Shown: one piece after another, positions 37,255-46,434 of the stretch
How positions within the stretch are numbered: position 1 is the stretch's first letter
Layout: each line of letters starts with the position of its first letter
Origin: Sphingomonas sp.
GTDB lineage: Bacteria; Pseudomonadota; Alphaproteobacteria; Sphingomonadales; Sphingomonadaceae
Assembly: GCF_025353885.1 (NCBI RefSeq)
Contig: NZ_JANXNX010000113.1
Location: 1-64,000 of the forward strand
Direction of reading: 5' to 3'
Length of the DNA: 64,000 bases
The notes under the pieces: generated by a model
What the model was told of the DNA's origin: nothing
Databases searched by the model: none
The model's input: only the letters and a program-made list of their open reading frames with translations
Program-made: the position numbers and the translations under genes

Positions 37255-37509
37255 ATGAAGAACCGTATTTTGACGAGCGTTGCGATTGCCGGTCTGATTG
37301 CTCTGGGTGCTTGCAACAAGAAGGAAACACCAGCGGCGCAGAACGTTGCCGACAGCTATGAGAATGTTGCTGACAACATTGAGGAAGCTGCCGATAACGC
37401 CGTGACCGACAACGGCGAGGAAGCGCTTCAGAATCAGGCTGACGCTGTACGCGCGACTGGCGACAACAAGGCCGACGCTATTGATGCGGCTGCAAAGAAC
37501 AAGATGTAA
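37255..37509 (+). CDS. Small lipoprotein
   Basis: An 84-residue lipoprotein with signal MKNRILTSVAIAGLIALGAC and lipobox LGAC at Cys20. The mature part is acidic and Ala/Asn/Asp-rich with a loosely repeated helical pattern (ADSYENVADNIEEAADNAV), resembling small entericidin-like or stress-type lipoproteins, but no family can be named. AGGAAGGA lies upstream of the ATG and a strong terminator follows, so it is a well-expressed monocistronic gene or the end of a transcript with the twin hairpins. Probably outer-membrane attached. Confidence 0.82.
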   Translation: MKNRILTSVAIAGLIALGACNKKETPAAQNVADSYENVADNIEEAADNAVTDNGEEALQNQADAVRATGDNKADAIDAAAKNKM

Positions 37510-37540
37510 ATCGAGTTAGCCTAGGGCCTGAGCCAAGGAC

Positions 37541-37583
37541 AAGCCGCGGAGTAGCCTCATATAGGCTATTTCGCGGCTTTTTT
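37541..37583 (+). terminator. Rho-independent terminator of the small lipoprotein gene
   Basis: AAGCCGCG (37541-37548) pairs with CGCGGCTT (37572-37579), with an inner stem TAGCCT/AGGCTA, followed by TTTTTT to 37583. It lies 32 bp past the lipoprotein stop. Confidence 0.88.
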
Positions 37584-37615
37584 ATGTCCGCCGTCGGTAC
37601 CATTGGCGCAAGTGT

Positions 37616-38617
37616 TTAGGTCGTCAGCGCAAGAACTGCCTGTGTGCCCGAACCGCCTCTCAGCGAAAACTGACCGTTCATCTGCCGCGCAAGCGTGGTT
37701 GCGATGCGCAGGCCAAGGCTGTCGGTCTTGGCGATGTCAAATCCCTCGGGCAGGCCATGGCCATTGTCCGTCACGCTCACTTCTAGCCGCTGCCCCGTTT
37801 GCGCGATGCGGACGTCGATCCTGCCCCCGCGTCCATCGGCAAAACCATGTTCAATGGCATTGGCTACCGCCTCAGCCACAATCAGCGCCGCCGGAATGGC
37901 CGCATCGGGTTCAATCTTCGGTTCACCCTCGGCCGTCACAACGATCGAAACATCGCTGCGACCGCTGGCGTCCAACACGTCGTCGCACAGGCGTGACAAC
38001 AGGTGATCAAGACCGAGCGCCGCGCCGTTGGGATCATAGAGCGCCCGGCTAATGCGCCCGATCGTCGCCAGCCTGCGCGTCGCCTCATCCAGCGCTGCGG
38101 CGGCATCGGGATCCTTGATCGTACGTCGCTGGAGCGAAAGGAGCCCTGCGGCGACCTGCAGGTTGTTCGAAACACGATGCTGCAGCTCGTTGAACATGAC
38201 TCCGCGACTGGCGGCGAGCGCCTCGCTCTTGCCACGTTCGCGAATCAGTGCTCCGTAGGCGGCCTGCATCAGGCTGATTACAGCCAGTTCGGTGCCGACG
38301 ACAAAAACATAGAGCAACATCGCGGCGATCGACCCGGCGTTGACTGCATAACCAGCGGCGGGCGCAATGAAGAACCACCATGCCGACATGCCGCTTAGCA
38401 GTCCGGCGAGTACGCCGTTGCGTACCCCGAACAGAAATCCCGACAGGATGACTGCAGGAAAAAAAGTGACATAGGGGAAACCCGGCGGAATAAGATGATC
38501 GACGGCAAAGCGGATACCCAGGCTTGTTCCAACCAGGGCCAAAGTTCCGAGGGTTTGCGTCACTGGCATGTGGCGCCAAAGCGGGAGACCCGCTATCAAT
38601 TTCTCACTTTTACCCAT
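37616..38617 (-). CDS. HisKA_2-type sensor histidine kinase
   Basis: A kinase of 333 residues from the ATG at 38617, with about four membrane helices in the first 120 residues (DUF4118-like: PYVTFFPAVILSGFLFG). It then has a HisKA_2 dimerisation motif FNELQHRVSNNLQ with phosphoacceptor His147 and an HATPase domain (AEAVANAIEHGF, VTDNGHGLPEGF). This class in sphingomonads commonly feeds PhyR and the general stress response; that link is inference, and no phyR or ecfG is nearby. GGGA lies 6 nt before the chosen ATG; an in-frame ATG 20 codons upstream (38677) is an alternative. Confidence 0.85.
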   Translation of the reverse strand: MGKSEKLIAGLPLWRHMPVTQTLGTLALVGTSLGIRFAVDHLIPPGFPYVTFFPAVILSGFLFGVRNGVLAGLLSGMSAWWFFIAPAAGYAVNAGSIAAMLLYVFVVGTELAVISLMQAAYGALIRERGKSEALAASRGVMFNELQHRVSNNLQVAAGLLSLQRRTIKDPDAAAALDEATRRLATIGRISRALYDPNGAALGLDHLLSRLCDDVLDASGRSDVSIVVTAEGEPKIEPDAAIPAALIVAEAVANAIEHGFADGRGGRIDVRIAQTGQRLEVSVTDNGHGLPEGFDIAKTDSLGLRIATTLARQMNGQFSLRGGSGTQAVLALTT

Positions 38618-38743
38618 GCGATTTCCCAGCCGATGCGCAAGCGCAATGTCCACCGACGGTGCGCCATGCTGTTGCATACATGCGACAGGGGGTTGGCTAA
38701 AAGAGTTTTTTTATCCGTTTGATAACGTTCAAGCTGTTGATAA

Positions 38744-38774
38744 CCAAAGAAAGGGGCCGCACTGCTGCGGCCCC
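38744..38774 (-). terminator. Rho-independent terminator of the rimP-pnp operon
   Basis: Read on the minus strand, a perfect 9-bp stem GGGGCCGCA/TGCGGCCCC (38753-38774) with a 4-nt loop is followed by TTTCTTT. It begins 26 bp after the pnp stop codon. Confidence 0.85.
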
Positions 38775-38799
38775 TCAATTATATCATCGACTCAAAACA

Positions 38800-41193
38800 T
38801 CAGTCGTCGCGGGTCAGGAAAGCCGGAGCAAATTCTGGTGCCGGTCCGTTGTCATCGTCCTGCTTGGCGCGACCACCGCTGTAACCACCAGCGCCTTCGG
38901 CGCGAGGCGCACGATCGCCACTGCCTTCGCGACGGGGACCGCGATCGCCGCCGCCTTCGCCGCGCCCGCCACCATCACGTCCGCCGCCATCACGACGGGG
39001 ACCACGACCACCATCGCCATCGCGGCGCGGGCCACGATCCGAACGCTCTGGACGATCTCCGCGAGGACGCTCTTCGCGGGCCGGACGAGTATCTTCCAGT
39101 TCGGCACCGGTTTCCTGATCGACGACGCGCATTGACAGGCGAACCTTGCCGCGCGGATCGATCTCGAGCACCTTGACCTTTACGGCCTGGCCCTCCTTCA
39201 GAACATCGGTGACCTTCTCGGTGCGCTCGTTACGGATTTCCGAGACGTGGACGAGACCGTCCTTGCCACCCATGAAGTTTACGAAGGCGCCGAAATCGAC
39301 CATGTTGACGACCTTGCCGTCGTAAACCTTGCCGACTTCCGCTTCCTGCGTGATGCCGAGGATCCACTGACGCGCTGCCTCAATCTGCGCCACGTCCGAC
39401 GAGCTGATCTTGATCAGGCCCTCATCGTCGATGTCGACCTTGGCACCGGTTGCCGCGACGATTTCGCGAATAACCTTGCCGCCGGTGCCGATGACTTCGC
39501 GAATTTTCGCCTTGTCGATCTGTAACGTCTCGATACGCGGTGCGTGAGCCGAAAGCTCGGTGCGCGTGCTGTCGAGAGCCTTGGCCATTTCGCCCAGGAT
39601 GTGCGTGCGACCTTCAGCCGCCTGCTTCAGGGCCTGGCGCATGATTTCTTCGGTGATGCCGGCAATCTTGATGTCCATTTGCATCGTGGTGATGCCCTCG
39701 GACGTGCCTGCGACCTTGAAATCCATGTCGCCCAGATGATCTTCGTCGCCCAGGATGTCGCTGATGACAGCGAAATCCTTGCCTTCCAGGATCAGGCCCA
39801 TCGCGATCCCCGAAACTGGGCGCTTCAACGGCACGCCAGCATCCATCATCGACAGCGAACCGCCGCAGACAGTTGCCATCGACGACGACCCATTGCTCTC
39901 CGTAATGTCGGACAGCACGCGGATCGTGTAGGGGAATTCGTCCTTCGACGGCAGCACCGGATGCAGCGCCCGCCAAGCGAGCTTGCCATGGCCGATTTCG
40001 CGACGCCCGGGGGCACCGAAACGACCGACTTCACCAACCGAATAGGGAGGGAAGTTATAGTGCAGCATAAAGTTCGAATAGCTCAGGCCACCCAGGCCGT
40101 CGATCATCTGCTCGGCGTCCTTGGTGCCAAGTGTGGTCGTGCATATCGACTGGGTCTCGCCGCGCGTGAACAGTGCCGAACCATGCGTGCGGGGCAGGAA
40201 GCCCACGATCGCTTCGATCGGACGGATCTGCGTGGTGGTGCGACCGTCTATCCGCTGGCCGTCTTTCAGAATGGCGGTACGGACGATTTCGGCTTCGAGC
40301 TTCTTAACGAGCTTGCTGGCGGCCATCTGGTCCTGCGGCGTAGCATCGGCAAACGCTGCCTTCGCCTTGGCGCGGGCTTCGTTCAGCGCCGACGAACGCT
40401 GCGACTTGTCGGTCAGCTTGTAGGCAGCGATGATGTCCTTGCCAATCAGCTTTTTCAGCTTGGTCTTGGCTTCGGTCAGGTCGGCCTGCGGGGCCATTGC
40501 CCAAGGCTCTTTGGCGGCCTGCTCGGCGAGATCAATGATTGCGCCAATGACCGTCTGGATACCGCGATGCGCAAACATGACGGCTTCGAGCATGACTTCT
40601 TCCGAAAGCTCCTTGGCTTCCGATTCGACCATCATCACGGCGTCGTGCGTGCCGGCAACGACCAGATCCAGATCACCAGCGGCAACCTGCTCGTCGGTCG
40701 GGTTAAGGATATATTCACCCTCGACATAGCCGACGCGGGCTGCGGCGATCGGGCCCATGAACGGCACGCCCGACAGCGTGAGGGCTGCGGATGCCGCAAC
40801 CATCGCCAGAACATCGGGTTCGTTGACGCCATCATACGACATGACCTGACAGATCACGTTGATTTCGTTATAGAAACCTTCTGGAAACAACGGGCGGATC
40901 GGACGGTCGATGAGGCGGGAAACAAGCGTTTCCTTCTCGGTCGCGCCACGCTCACGCTTGAAGAAGCCGCCGGGAATACGACCCGCCGACGAGAATTTTT
41001 CCTGATAGTGGACGGTCAGTGGAAAGAAGTCCTGGCCTTCCTTCACCGAGCGTGCGGCCGTCACTGCGCAAAGCACCACCGTTTCGCCAAGCGTTGCCAT
41101 GACGGCACCATCGGCCTGCCGCGCGACGCGACCGGTCTCGAGCTTGAGGGTCTGTCCGCCCCACTCGACTTCTACTGTTTTCATGTTGAACAT
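38800..41193 (-). CDS. pnp: Polynucleotide phosphorylase
   Basis: A 797-residue 3'-5' exoribonuclease and RNA-tailing enzyme of the degradosome. Two RNase PH domains (about 10-230 and 310-545; [21 protein letters not shown], then [12 protein letters not shown]) are followed by a KH domain with [12 protein letters not shown] and an S1 domain ([19 protein letters not shown]). The last 95 residues are a low-complexity Arg/Gly/Asp tail with RG repeats, longer than usual. AGGA lies 7 nt before the ATG at 41193. Last gene of the rimP-nusA-ylxR-infB-rbfA-truB-rpsO-pnp cluster; it has its own leader after the rpsO terminator and may be autoregulated as in other bacteria. Confidence 0.97.
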   Translation of the reverse strand: MFNMKTVEVEWGGQTLKLETGRVARQADGAVMATLGETVVLCAVTAARSVKEGQDFFPLTVHYQEKFSSAGRIPGGFFKRERGATEKETLVSRLIDRPIRPLFPEGFYNEINVICQVMSYDGVNEPDVLAMVAASAALTLSGVPFMGPIAAARVGYVEGEYILNPTDEQVAAGDLDLVVAGTHDAVMMVESEAKELSEEVMLEAVMFAHRGIQTVIGAIIDLAEQAAKEPWAMAPQADLTEAKTKLKKLIGKDIIAAYKLTDKSQRSSALNEARAKAKAAFADATPQDQMAASKLVKKLEAEIVRTAILKDGQRIDGRTTTQIRPIEAIVGFLPRTHGSALFTRGETQSICTTTLGTKDAEQMIDGLGGLSYSNFMLHYNFPPYSVGEVGRFGAPGRREIGHGKLAWRALHPVLPSKDEFPYTIRVLSDITESNGSSSMATVCGGSLSMMDAGVPLKRPVSGIAMGLILEGKDFAVISDILGDEDHLGDMDFKVAGTSEGITTMQMDIKIAGITEEIMRQALKQAAEGRTHILGEMAKALDSTRTELSAHAPRIETLQIDKAKIREVIGTGGKVIREIVAATGAKVDIDDEGLIKISSSDVAQIEAARQWILGITQEAEVGKVYDGKVVNMVDFGAFVNFMGGKDGLVHVSEIRNERTEKVTDVLKEGQAVKVKVLEIDPRGKVRLSMRVVDQETGAELEDTRPAREERPRGDRPERSDRGPRRDGDGGRGPRRDGGGRDGGGRGEGGGDRGPRREGSGDRAPRAEGAGGYSGGRAKQDDDNGPAPEFAPAFLTRDD

Positions 41194-41348
41194 TTATATT
41201 CCTTCTGACCCGACTGCCCGATGCTGCGGGGGCCTGTAATGGCAGACATCCGGTCTGCGAGCGGTGCGGGCACTGATATGGCCCTGATGCTGCCCGCCGA
41301 ATTGCGGGACTTGTCGTTCCTCATGTTCCCGACAGAGACCGGGACACG

Positions 41349-41374
41349 AAAAAGGCCCCGAAACGGGGCCTTTT
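41349..41374 (-). terminator. Intrinsic terminator between rpsO and pnp
   Basis: On the minus strand AAAAGGCCCCG pairs with CGGGGCCTTTT around a short loop, ending in TTTTT. It begins directly after the rpsO stop at 41376. It separates rpsO from pnp; some read-through is expected from the conserved gene order. The remaining 41194-41348 is the pnp leader. Confidence 0.85.
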
Positions 41375-41375
41375 G

Positions 41376-41645
41376 TTACTTGCGAAGACCAAGCTTCGTA
41401 ATGAGTGCGGTATAACGCTCGTTGTCGATGCGCTTCAAATAGTCGAGCAGCGAACGACGCTTGTTGACCAGCATGAGAAGTCCGCGACGCGAATGGTTGT
41501 CCTTCTTGTGCGTCTTGAAATGCTCGGTCAGGTTGATGATGCGCGTTGTGATGATCGCAACTTGGACTTCAGGCGAACCCGTATCACCCTCGGCGCGGGC
41601 ATGTTCTGCAATGACTTCGGTCTTGCGTTCTGCAGTGATCGTCAA
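41376..41645 (-). CDS. rpsO: 30S ribosomal protein S15
   Basis: An 89-residue primary 16S rRNA-binding protein. It matches the S15 length and sequence throughout: [30 protein letters not shown] and the end [12 protein letters not shown]. Its start overlaps the truB stop by 4 bp (ATGA), giving coupled translation, and it is followed at once by an intrinsic terminator. Confidence 0.97.
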   Translation of the reverse strand: MTITAERKTEVIAEHARAEGDTGSPEVQVAIITTRIINLTEHFKTHKKDNHSRRGLLMLVNKRRSLLDYLKRIDNERYTALITKLGLRK

Positions 41646-42565
41646 ATGTCTTCCTTCGCGACATCGGGTTGGATGTTGAAGCCACGCACGACCCGGATTT
41701 CACCGAAAATGACCTCCACCAGCGCGACCGGCGTAGCGCCGTCGTTCGCAAGATAGGGGCCGTCGTTTGTGGGGATCCCGGTCAACACGCGCCCCTGTCG
41801 GAGTGCGGCTGCCTGCGCCGGTGTAACGGGTAGAGCCGGGATGTCGTCCAGCCCCGCCGTCAATGGCAGGATCACGTCTTCAAGTGTATTGTCCCTAGCG
41901 ATTACGTCCAGATTGTCCAGCTTAATCGCGTTTTCGAGGGTGAAGGGCCCGGCTGTCGTGCGACGGAGCATCGTGACGTGTCCGACTGTGCCCAACGCCA
42001 CCGCAATATCGCGGGCAAGCGATCGGATATAGGTGCCCTTTGAAACATTGGCGGTCAGGGTGACCCCAGAGTCGCTCATGTGCCCGATGCCCAGCGCATG
42101 GACCGTGATCGCCCGCGTTTTCAGCACGACCTCTTTACCAGCGCGCGCCAGAGCATAGGCCCGTTTGCCATCAACCTTAAGCGCCGAATACGCAGGTGGC
42201 ATTTGCTCGATAGGCCCGGTAAATTGCGCGAGAATTGCGGCCACCTCGTTCAACGTGGGCCGCACGTCGGAAGTGGCAACTACAACCCCCTCGCCATCAA
42301 GCGTATCGGTCTGCGTTCCGAAGCCGATCGTGAAATCATAGGTTTTGCTGGCGTCCAGCATTCGCCCCGCCAGCTTCGTCGCCTCACCAAGCGCAATCGG
42401 CAGCACGCCCGTCGCCAGCGGATCGAGGGTCCCGCCGTGGCCGACCTTGACCTTGCCATGCCCACCCTCCCGCAGCGCCCGTTTGACCCAGCTCACCGCC
42501 GTCGTGGACCCCAGCCCAAGCGGCTTGTCGATGATCAGCCAGCCGTTCAAAACAGGGGCGGGCAT
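41642..42565 (-). CDS. truB: tRNA pseudouridine-55 synthase
   Basis: A 307-residue enzyme that makes pseudouridine 55 in the T-loop of tRNAs. The N terminus [22 protein letters not shown] and the catalytic block [21 protein letters not shown], with the active-site Asp, are typical; [18 protein letters not shown] follows. Its ATG overlaps the stop of the frameshifted vapC by one base (TGATG), so translation was probably coupled to that toxin frame. The 3' end overlaps rpsO. In most genomes truB directly follows rbfA. Confidence 0.96.
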   Translation of the reverse strand: MPAPVLNGWLIIDKPLGLGSTTAVSWVKRALREGGHGKVKVGHGGTLDPLATGVLPIALGEATKLAGRMLDASKTYDFTIGFGTQTDTLDGEGVVVATSDVRPTLNEVAAILAQFTGPIEQMPPAYSALKVDGKRAYALARAGKEVVLKTRAITVHALGIGHMSDSGVTLTANVSKGTYIRSLARDIAVALGTVGHVTMLRRTTAGPFTLENAIKLDNLDVIARDNTLEDVILPLTAGLDDIPALPVTPAQAAALRQGRVLTGIPTNDGPYLANDGATPVALVEVIFGEIRVVRGFNIQPDVAKEDI

Positions 42566-42953
42566 CAGCGTAGATGTTCGACCGAGACGGGAGAGGCGGC
42601 CCCGGCGTCCTTTTTCATGCCGCGATCAAAGGTGTGAAATCCCTCGTGCGCCTGTGCTTCGATCAAATGGATCATGTCCGCGAATCCTCCCCCAGACGAT
42701 AGCGGTCAAGCGCCCAGAGCGCGTCTTCGGGCGTCACCACAACGTTCATTTTCATTGTCGCATCCAGCGCTTCGCCAATCATCATCCGTGAAAATCGATA
42801 TCGCGCGCTGAGTAGCCAGACCAGTTCCATCCAAACCGACAGGCTGACATAGACGCCGCCACGAATTACATCGTTTGCAATGAGCGTCTGCTCGTCATCG
42901 TCGTTCAAGATAAAACGCGCAAGAATATTGGTATCGACCGCACGCACGTTCAA
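42565..42953 (-). pseudogene. vapC: PIN-domain toxin vapC, frameshifted
   Basis: The N-terminal 93 residues form a PIN domain: AVDTNILARF with catalytic Asp7, WMELVWLL with Glu43, and ALDRYRLGED. The frame then hits a stop at 42672. The missing C-terminal part is intact in another frame from about 42684: FADMIHLIEAQAHEGFH, TFDRGMKKDAG, ending at TGA 42565. A single missing T after GAT near 42683-42685 would restore one reading frame of about 130 residues. The break removes the last helix and the TFDR acidic residue, so the toxin should be inactive unless ribosomes slip or the base is a sequencing error. It begins at a TTG, 43 bp after the antitoxin gene. Confidence 0.85.
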
Positions 42954-42995
42954 ATACCGGACACGACCGGGGGGCGCGGGCAGTCGAAAGCCATT

Positions 42996-43268
42996 CTAAT
43001 ACCGATCGCTCGTCCGAAACATCTCGTCGATCGCGTCTTTGTCTTCTTGCGCCGAATAGCGTGGCCCGGCATATTTTACGCGCTCCCGGATTCGCGCTGT
43101 CGCTTCCTCAAAGGTGAGTTTTTGCGTCGGCGACGCTCGCCGAAACGTAACCGAATCCGCAGTTTCGATGATTTCCAGCGGGGTGCCGGTTTCCAGACGC
43201 AAACGGTCGCGGATGTCCTTTGGGATAACAACCTGCCCCTTGGACGATATTCGCGATTGCATGTCCAT
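42996..43268 (-). CDS. vapB: AbrB/MazE-type antitoxin VapB
   Basis: A 90-residue protein whose N terminus is a SpoVT/AbrB swapped-hairpin DNA-binding domain (MQSRISSKGQVVIPKDIRD, then LETGTPLEIIE). A C-terminal region (KLTFEEATARIRERVKY, ending EMFRTSDRY) presumably wraps the PIN toxin. It precedes vapC in the usual antitoxin-toxin order. The start is uncertain: ATGs at 43268 and 43262 lie in frame and neither has a clear ribosome binding site. It is intact, unlike vapC, so it may still bind DNA and autoregulate or act on other sites. Confidence 0.85.
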   Translation of the reverse strand: MDMQSRISSKGQVVIPKDIRDRLRLETGTPLEIIETADSVTFRRASPTQKLTFEEATARIRERVKYAGPRYSAQEDKDAIDEMFRTSDRY

Positions 43269-43299
43269 CACGGTAAAATGCGTCTTACCACGCATGCCG

Positions 43300-43701
43300 T
43301 CAATCCGGAACCGCATCCTTGGCCAAATCCTGAGCAACCTTCGGCGCGCGCAGAAGTGTATCGATGTGACTGCCTTCGTCAAAGCTCTCGTCCGCTAGGA
43401 ACTTCAGTTTGGCCGCATATTTACTGTTCACCGCCTGCGCGACCGCCTTTTGCAGATAGGCGGTATTCGTCCGGAGAGCCTTGATAACCGCTTCTTCCTC
43501 ACGCCCCAGCAGCGGCTTTACGAACACCGTCGCATGTCGCAGGTCTGGCGACATCCGCACTTCGGTAACGCTGACCATATGCGTGTCGAGCGTCGCATCG
43601 TGCACATCCCCGCGCGCGAGGATTGCCGACAGCGCATGACGCACCGATTCGCCGACACGAAGCAGGCGGACCGACCGCGTTTCGGGCGTTGTGTTCTTCA
43701 T
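43300..43701 (-). CDS. rbfA: Ribosome-binding factor A
   Basis: A 133-residue KH-like 30S maturation factor. Diagnostic features are [44 protein letters not shown] and a C-terminal region with [22 protein letters not shown]. It lies 45 bp downstream of infB with a palindrome in the gap, and 31 bp before vapB. In related genomes it is followed directly by truB; here the vapBC module is interposed. Confidence 0.95.
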   Translation of the reverse strand: MKNTTPETRSVRLLRVGESVRHALSAILARGDVHDATLDTHMVSVTEVRMSPDLRHATVFVKPLLGREEEAVIKALRTNTAYLQKAVAQAVNSKYAAKLKFLADESFDEGSHIDTLLRAPKVAQDLAKDAVPD

Positions 43702-43714
43702 GATCTCCCTCTCG

Positions 43715-43740
43715 AGCCCTCTTCCCGAAGAAAGAGGGCT
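43715..43740. repeat. Palindrome in the infB-rbfA gap
   Basis: AGCCCTCTT (43715-43723) and AAGAGGGCT (43732-43740) form a perfect 9-bp stem with an 8-nt loop. It fills most of the 45-bp gap between the infB stop and rbfA start. No T tract follows on the minus strand, so it is better read as an extragenic palindrome or RNA-processing site than as a terminator. Confidence 0.6.
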
Positions 43741-43746
43741 GCCACG

Positions 43747-46434
43747 TCAAAGCGTGCGAACGCGCTCTTCGACTTCGTAGGTTTCGAGGAAATCGCCAGC
43801 CTTGATATCGTTGGTCGCATCGAAGGTGACGCCGCATTCGAGCCCCGCGCGGACCTCTGCGACATCGTCCTTGAAGCGGCGCAGCGAGGTGACGAAACCA
43901 TTGTAGATGATGACGTCGGCCCGCGTGATACGCGCCTTCAACAGCTTGCGGATGACGCCTTCGGTGACGAGCAGACCCGCCGCCTTGCCATGCTTGCCCG
44001 CCGAGAAGACTTCGCGGATTTCGGCACGACCGACGACGTGCTCGATCATTTCCGGCCCCAGCTCGCCCGCCATCGCGCCACGAACCGCATCGGTCAGGTG
44101 ATAGATGACATCGAAATACTGGAACTCGACCCGGTCGCGCTTGGCCAAAGCTTGTGCCTTGGCATTGGGGCGGACGTTGAAGCCGATGACCGGCGCTCCG
44201 GATGCGGCCGCCAGCAGGACGTCGCTCTCGGTGATGCCACCAACGCCCGCGCTCAGCACGCGAACCTTGATGAGGTCGGTCGATATCCGGTTGACGGCAT
44301 TAACGATCGCCTCGACCGAACCCTGAACATCGGCCTTGACGACGATCGGATATTCCATCGCCTTGACCGCACTCAGATCGGCAAACAGATTCTCCATGTC
44401 GATCGGCGCGGAAACGGTGCGCTTTTCGGTTGCGGTCTTGGTGCGATACAGCGCAACTTCACGCGCACGCGCCTCGTTCTCGACCACCGACATCGGATCA
44501 CCGGCGGACGGCACACCCGACAGGCCGAGGATCTCGACCGGCATCGAGGGACCCGCAACCTTGATCTGCTGACCCTTGTCGTCGATCATTGCACGAACCT
44601 TGCCACTTTGGGCGCCGACGACGACGATGTCGCCGACCTTCAGCGTGCCGCGACGGACGAGGATGGTGGCGAGTGGCCCGCGACCCTTGTCCAGCTTGGC
44701 TTCGATGACCGTCCCTTCAGCGGCACGTGTTGGATTGGCGCGCAGTTCGAGCAATTCGGCCTGAAGCTGAATTTTCTCGATCAGTTCGTCCAGGCCGGTC
44801 TTTGCCGTTGCCGAAACCTCGACATCCTGCACGTCACCCGACAATTCCTCGACGATGACTTCATACTGAAGCAGCGCCTGACGAACCTTGTCCGGATTGG
44901 CTTCGGGCTTGTCGACCTTGGTGATCGCAACGATCATCGGCACGCCCGCCTCACGGGTATGGTTGATCGCCTCGATCGTCTGCGGCTTGATGCTGTCATC
45001 CGCTGCAACGACCAGCACCACGATATCGGTGACGTTCGCGCCGCGCTTGCGCATTTCGGTAAAGGCTTCATGGCCCGGCGTATCGAGGAAGGTGATGAGA
45101 TCGCCGCCCTTGGTTGCCACCTGATAGGCGCCGATGTGCTGAGTGATCCCGCCCGCTTCGCCGCGCACGACGTTGGTCCCGCGCAGAGCATCCAGCAGCG
45201 AGGTCTTGCCGTGATCGACATGGCCCATGATCGTGACAACAGGAGCGCGCGTGACCATCGTATCGTCGGCATCAACGTCGGCCGACTGGTCGATATCGGC
45301 ATCGCTGTCCGACACGCGCGTGACGTTGTGGCCGAAATCGGTGACCAGCAATTCGGCGGTGTCCTGGTCGATGCTGTCGCCCATTGCCGACGGCTGGCCC
45401 ATGTTGAACAGCGCCTTGATCAGATCGCTGCCTCGTTCGGCCATGCGGTTGGCGAGTTCGCCTACCGTGATCTTTTCAGGAACCACGACGTCGCGGATCT
45501 GCTTGACCTGCGGCTGGCCGCTGCCATGGGCACGGCGTTCCTTTTCACGGGCACGCTTCAGCGCCGCCAGCGATCGGGCACGCGCGCCCTCGCCATCGGC
45601 GTCGAGGGCACGGGTCACCGTCAGCTTGCCTGACTGGCGACGATCGTCACCCTGGCGCGGACGCGTTGCCGGACGCGCAGGCTCTGGGCGACGAATGCCC
45701 CCAGGAGCTGCCGACGGCTTGGTGAAACGCTTTTCCTCATCGCGATCCTGGGCGCGCTGGACTTCGGGCTCGACCTGCGGCGCGGGTGCTGGTGGCGGCA
45801 GCTTTGCAGCTTCCTCGGCAGCGATCCGTGCAGCTTCTTCGGCCTTGCGATTTTCCTCGGCACGACGCTTTTGGTCCTCGACAGTCTCGACCTTTGCACG
45901 GTCGTCCCGGCGGCGGGCGTCCTCTTGCGCGGTCATCCGCGCTTCCTCGGCTTCGCGCAGCAACTTGGTCTGCAATTCCTGGCGAGACATCAGGCTCGAC
46001 TGCGGAATCGTGCGTGCCGTCGTGGCAACAGGCGCCGGAGCAGGGCGGGAGGAAACCACTGAGGCAGCCGGAGCCACAGCGACCGGAGCAGGAGAAGCGA
46101 CAGGTGCCGGAGCAACCGGCGCGGCAGGAGCCGCAACCGGGGCTGCCGGAGCCGTAGCAACCGGTGGCGCGACTGGCGCAGCAACAGGAGCCGGGGCCGC
46201 AACAGGAGCCGGCGCCGCGACCGGAACCGCCGCAACCACAACCTCCGGCTCGGGAACAACCTCGACAGGCACGGGATCGCCGGGCCGCGCCAGGATGCGC
46301 TTTTTCTTGATCTCGACCACCACCGTGTTCGAACGGCCGTGACTGAAACTCTGTTTGACCTGGCCGGTTTCAATGGTGCGCTTTATGCCCAGGGGCGGGC
46401 GCGTTCCCAGCTTCGGTTTTTCGCTATCGCTCAT
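43747..46434 (-). CDS. infB: Translation initiation factor IF-2
   Basis: An 895-residue GTPase that places initiator tRNA on the 30S subunit. An N-terminal IF2-associated segment (about 1-60) is followed by an Ala/Pro/Val repeat linker (about 62-150, units like APVAAPA), a charged coiled-coil region (about 150-235), then an IF2_N module. The G domain starts with GHVDHGK at Gly404 and has DTPGHEAF and the TKVDKPEA motif, followed by domains II-IV ending [13 protein letters not shown]-like. The ATG overlaps the ylxR stop by one base (TAATG). The repeat linker makes the DNA at 46060-46240 repetitive. Confidence 0.97.
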   Translation of the reverse strand: MSDSEKPKLGTRPPLGIKRTIETGQVKQSFSHGRSNTVVVEIKKKRILARPGDPVPVEVVPEPEVVVAAVPVAAPAPVAAPAPVAAPVAPPVATAPAAPVAAPAAPVAPAPVASPAPVAVAPAASVVSSRPAPAPVATTARTIPQSSLMSRQELQTKLLREAEEARMTAQEDARRRDDRAKVETVEDQKRRAEENRKAEEAARIAAEEAAKLPPPAPAPQVEPEVQRAQDRDEEKRFTKPSAAPGGIRRPEPARPATRPRQGDDRRQSGKLTVTRALDADGEGARARSLAALKRAREKERRAHGSGQPQVKQIRDVVVPEKITVGELANRMAERGSDLIKALFNMGQPSAMGDSIDQDTAELLVTDFGHNVTRVSDSDADIDQSADVDADDTMVTRAPVVTIMGHVDHGKTSLLDALRGTNVVRGEAGGITQHIGAYQVATKGGDLITFLDTPGHEAFTEMRKRGANVTDIVVLVVAADDSIKPQTIEAINHTREAGVPMIVAITKVDKPEANPDKVRQALLQYEVIVEELSGDVQDVEVSATAKTGLDELIEKIQLQAELLELRANPTRAAEGTVIEAKLDKGRGPLATILVRRGTLKVGDIVVVGAQSGKVRAMIDDKGQQIKVAGPSMPVEILGLSGVPSAGDPMSVVENEARAREVALYRTKTATEKRTVSAPIDMENLFADLSAVKAMEYPIVVKADVQGSVEAIVNAVNRISTDLIKVRVLSAGVGGITESDVLLAAASGAPVIGFNVRPNAKAQALAKRDRVEFQYFDVIYHLTDAVRGAMAGELGPEMIEHVVGRAEIREVFSAGKHGKAAGLLVTEGVIRKLLKARITRADVIIYNGFVTSLRRFKDDVAEVRAGLECGVTFDATNDIKAGDFLETYEVEERVRTL

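Noticed and set aside
39544-41208. 554-codon plus-strand open frame
   Set aside because: Antisense shadow of pnp, whose product is certain.
43450-45633. 727-codon plus-strand open frame
   Set aside because: Fully antisense to infB and rbfA; its sequence has no recognisable domain.
46060-46240. Repetitive DNA that could suggest a CRISPR or tandem-repeat locus
   Set aside because: The repeats are short, irregular, multiples of codons, and encode the IF-2 linker; there are no spacers.
45227-46342. 371-codon plus-strand frame with Ala/Gly/Thr repeats
   Set aside because: It mirrors the repeat linker of IF-2 on the other strand; the repeats arise from that coding sequence.
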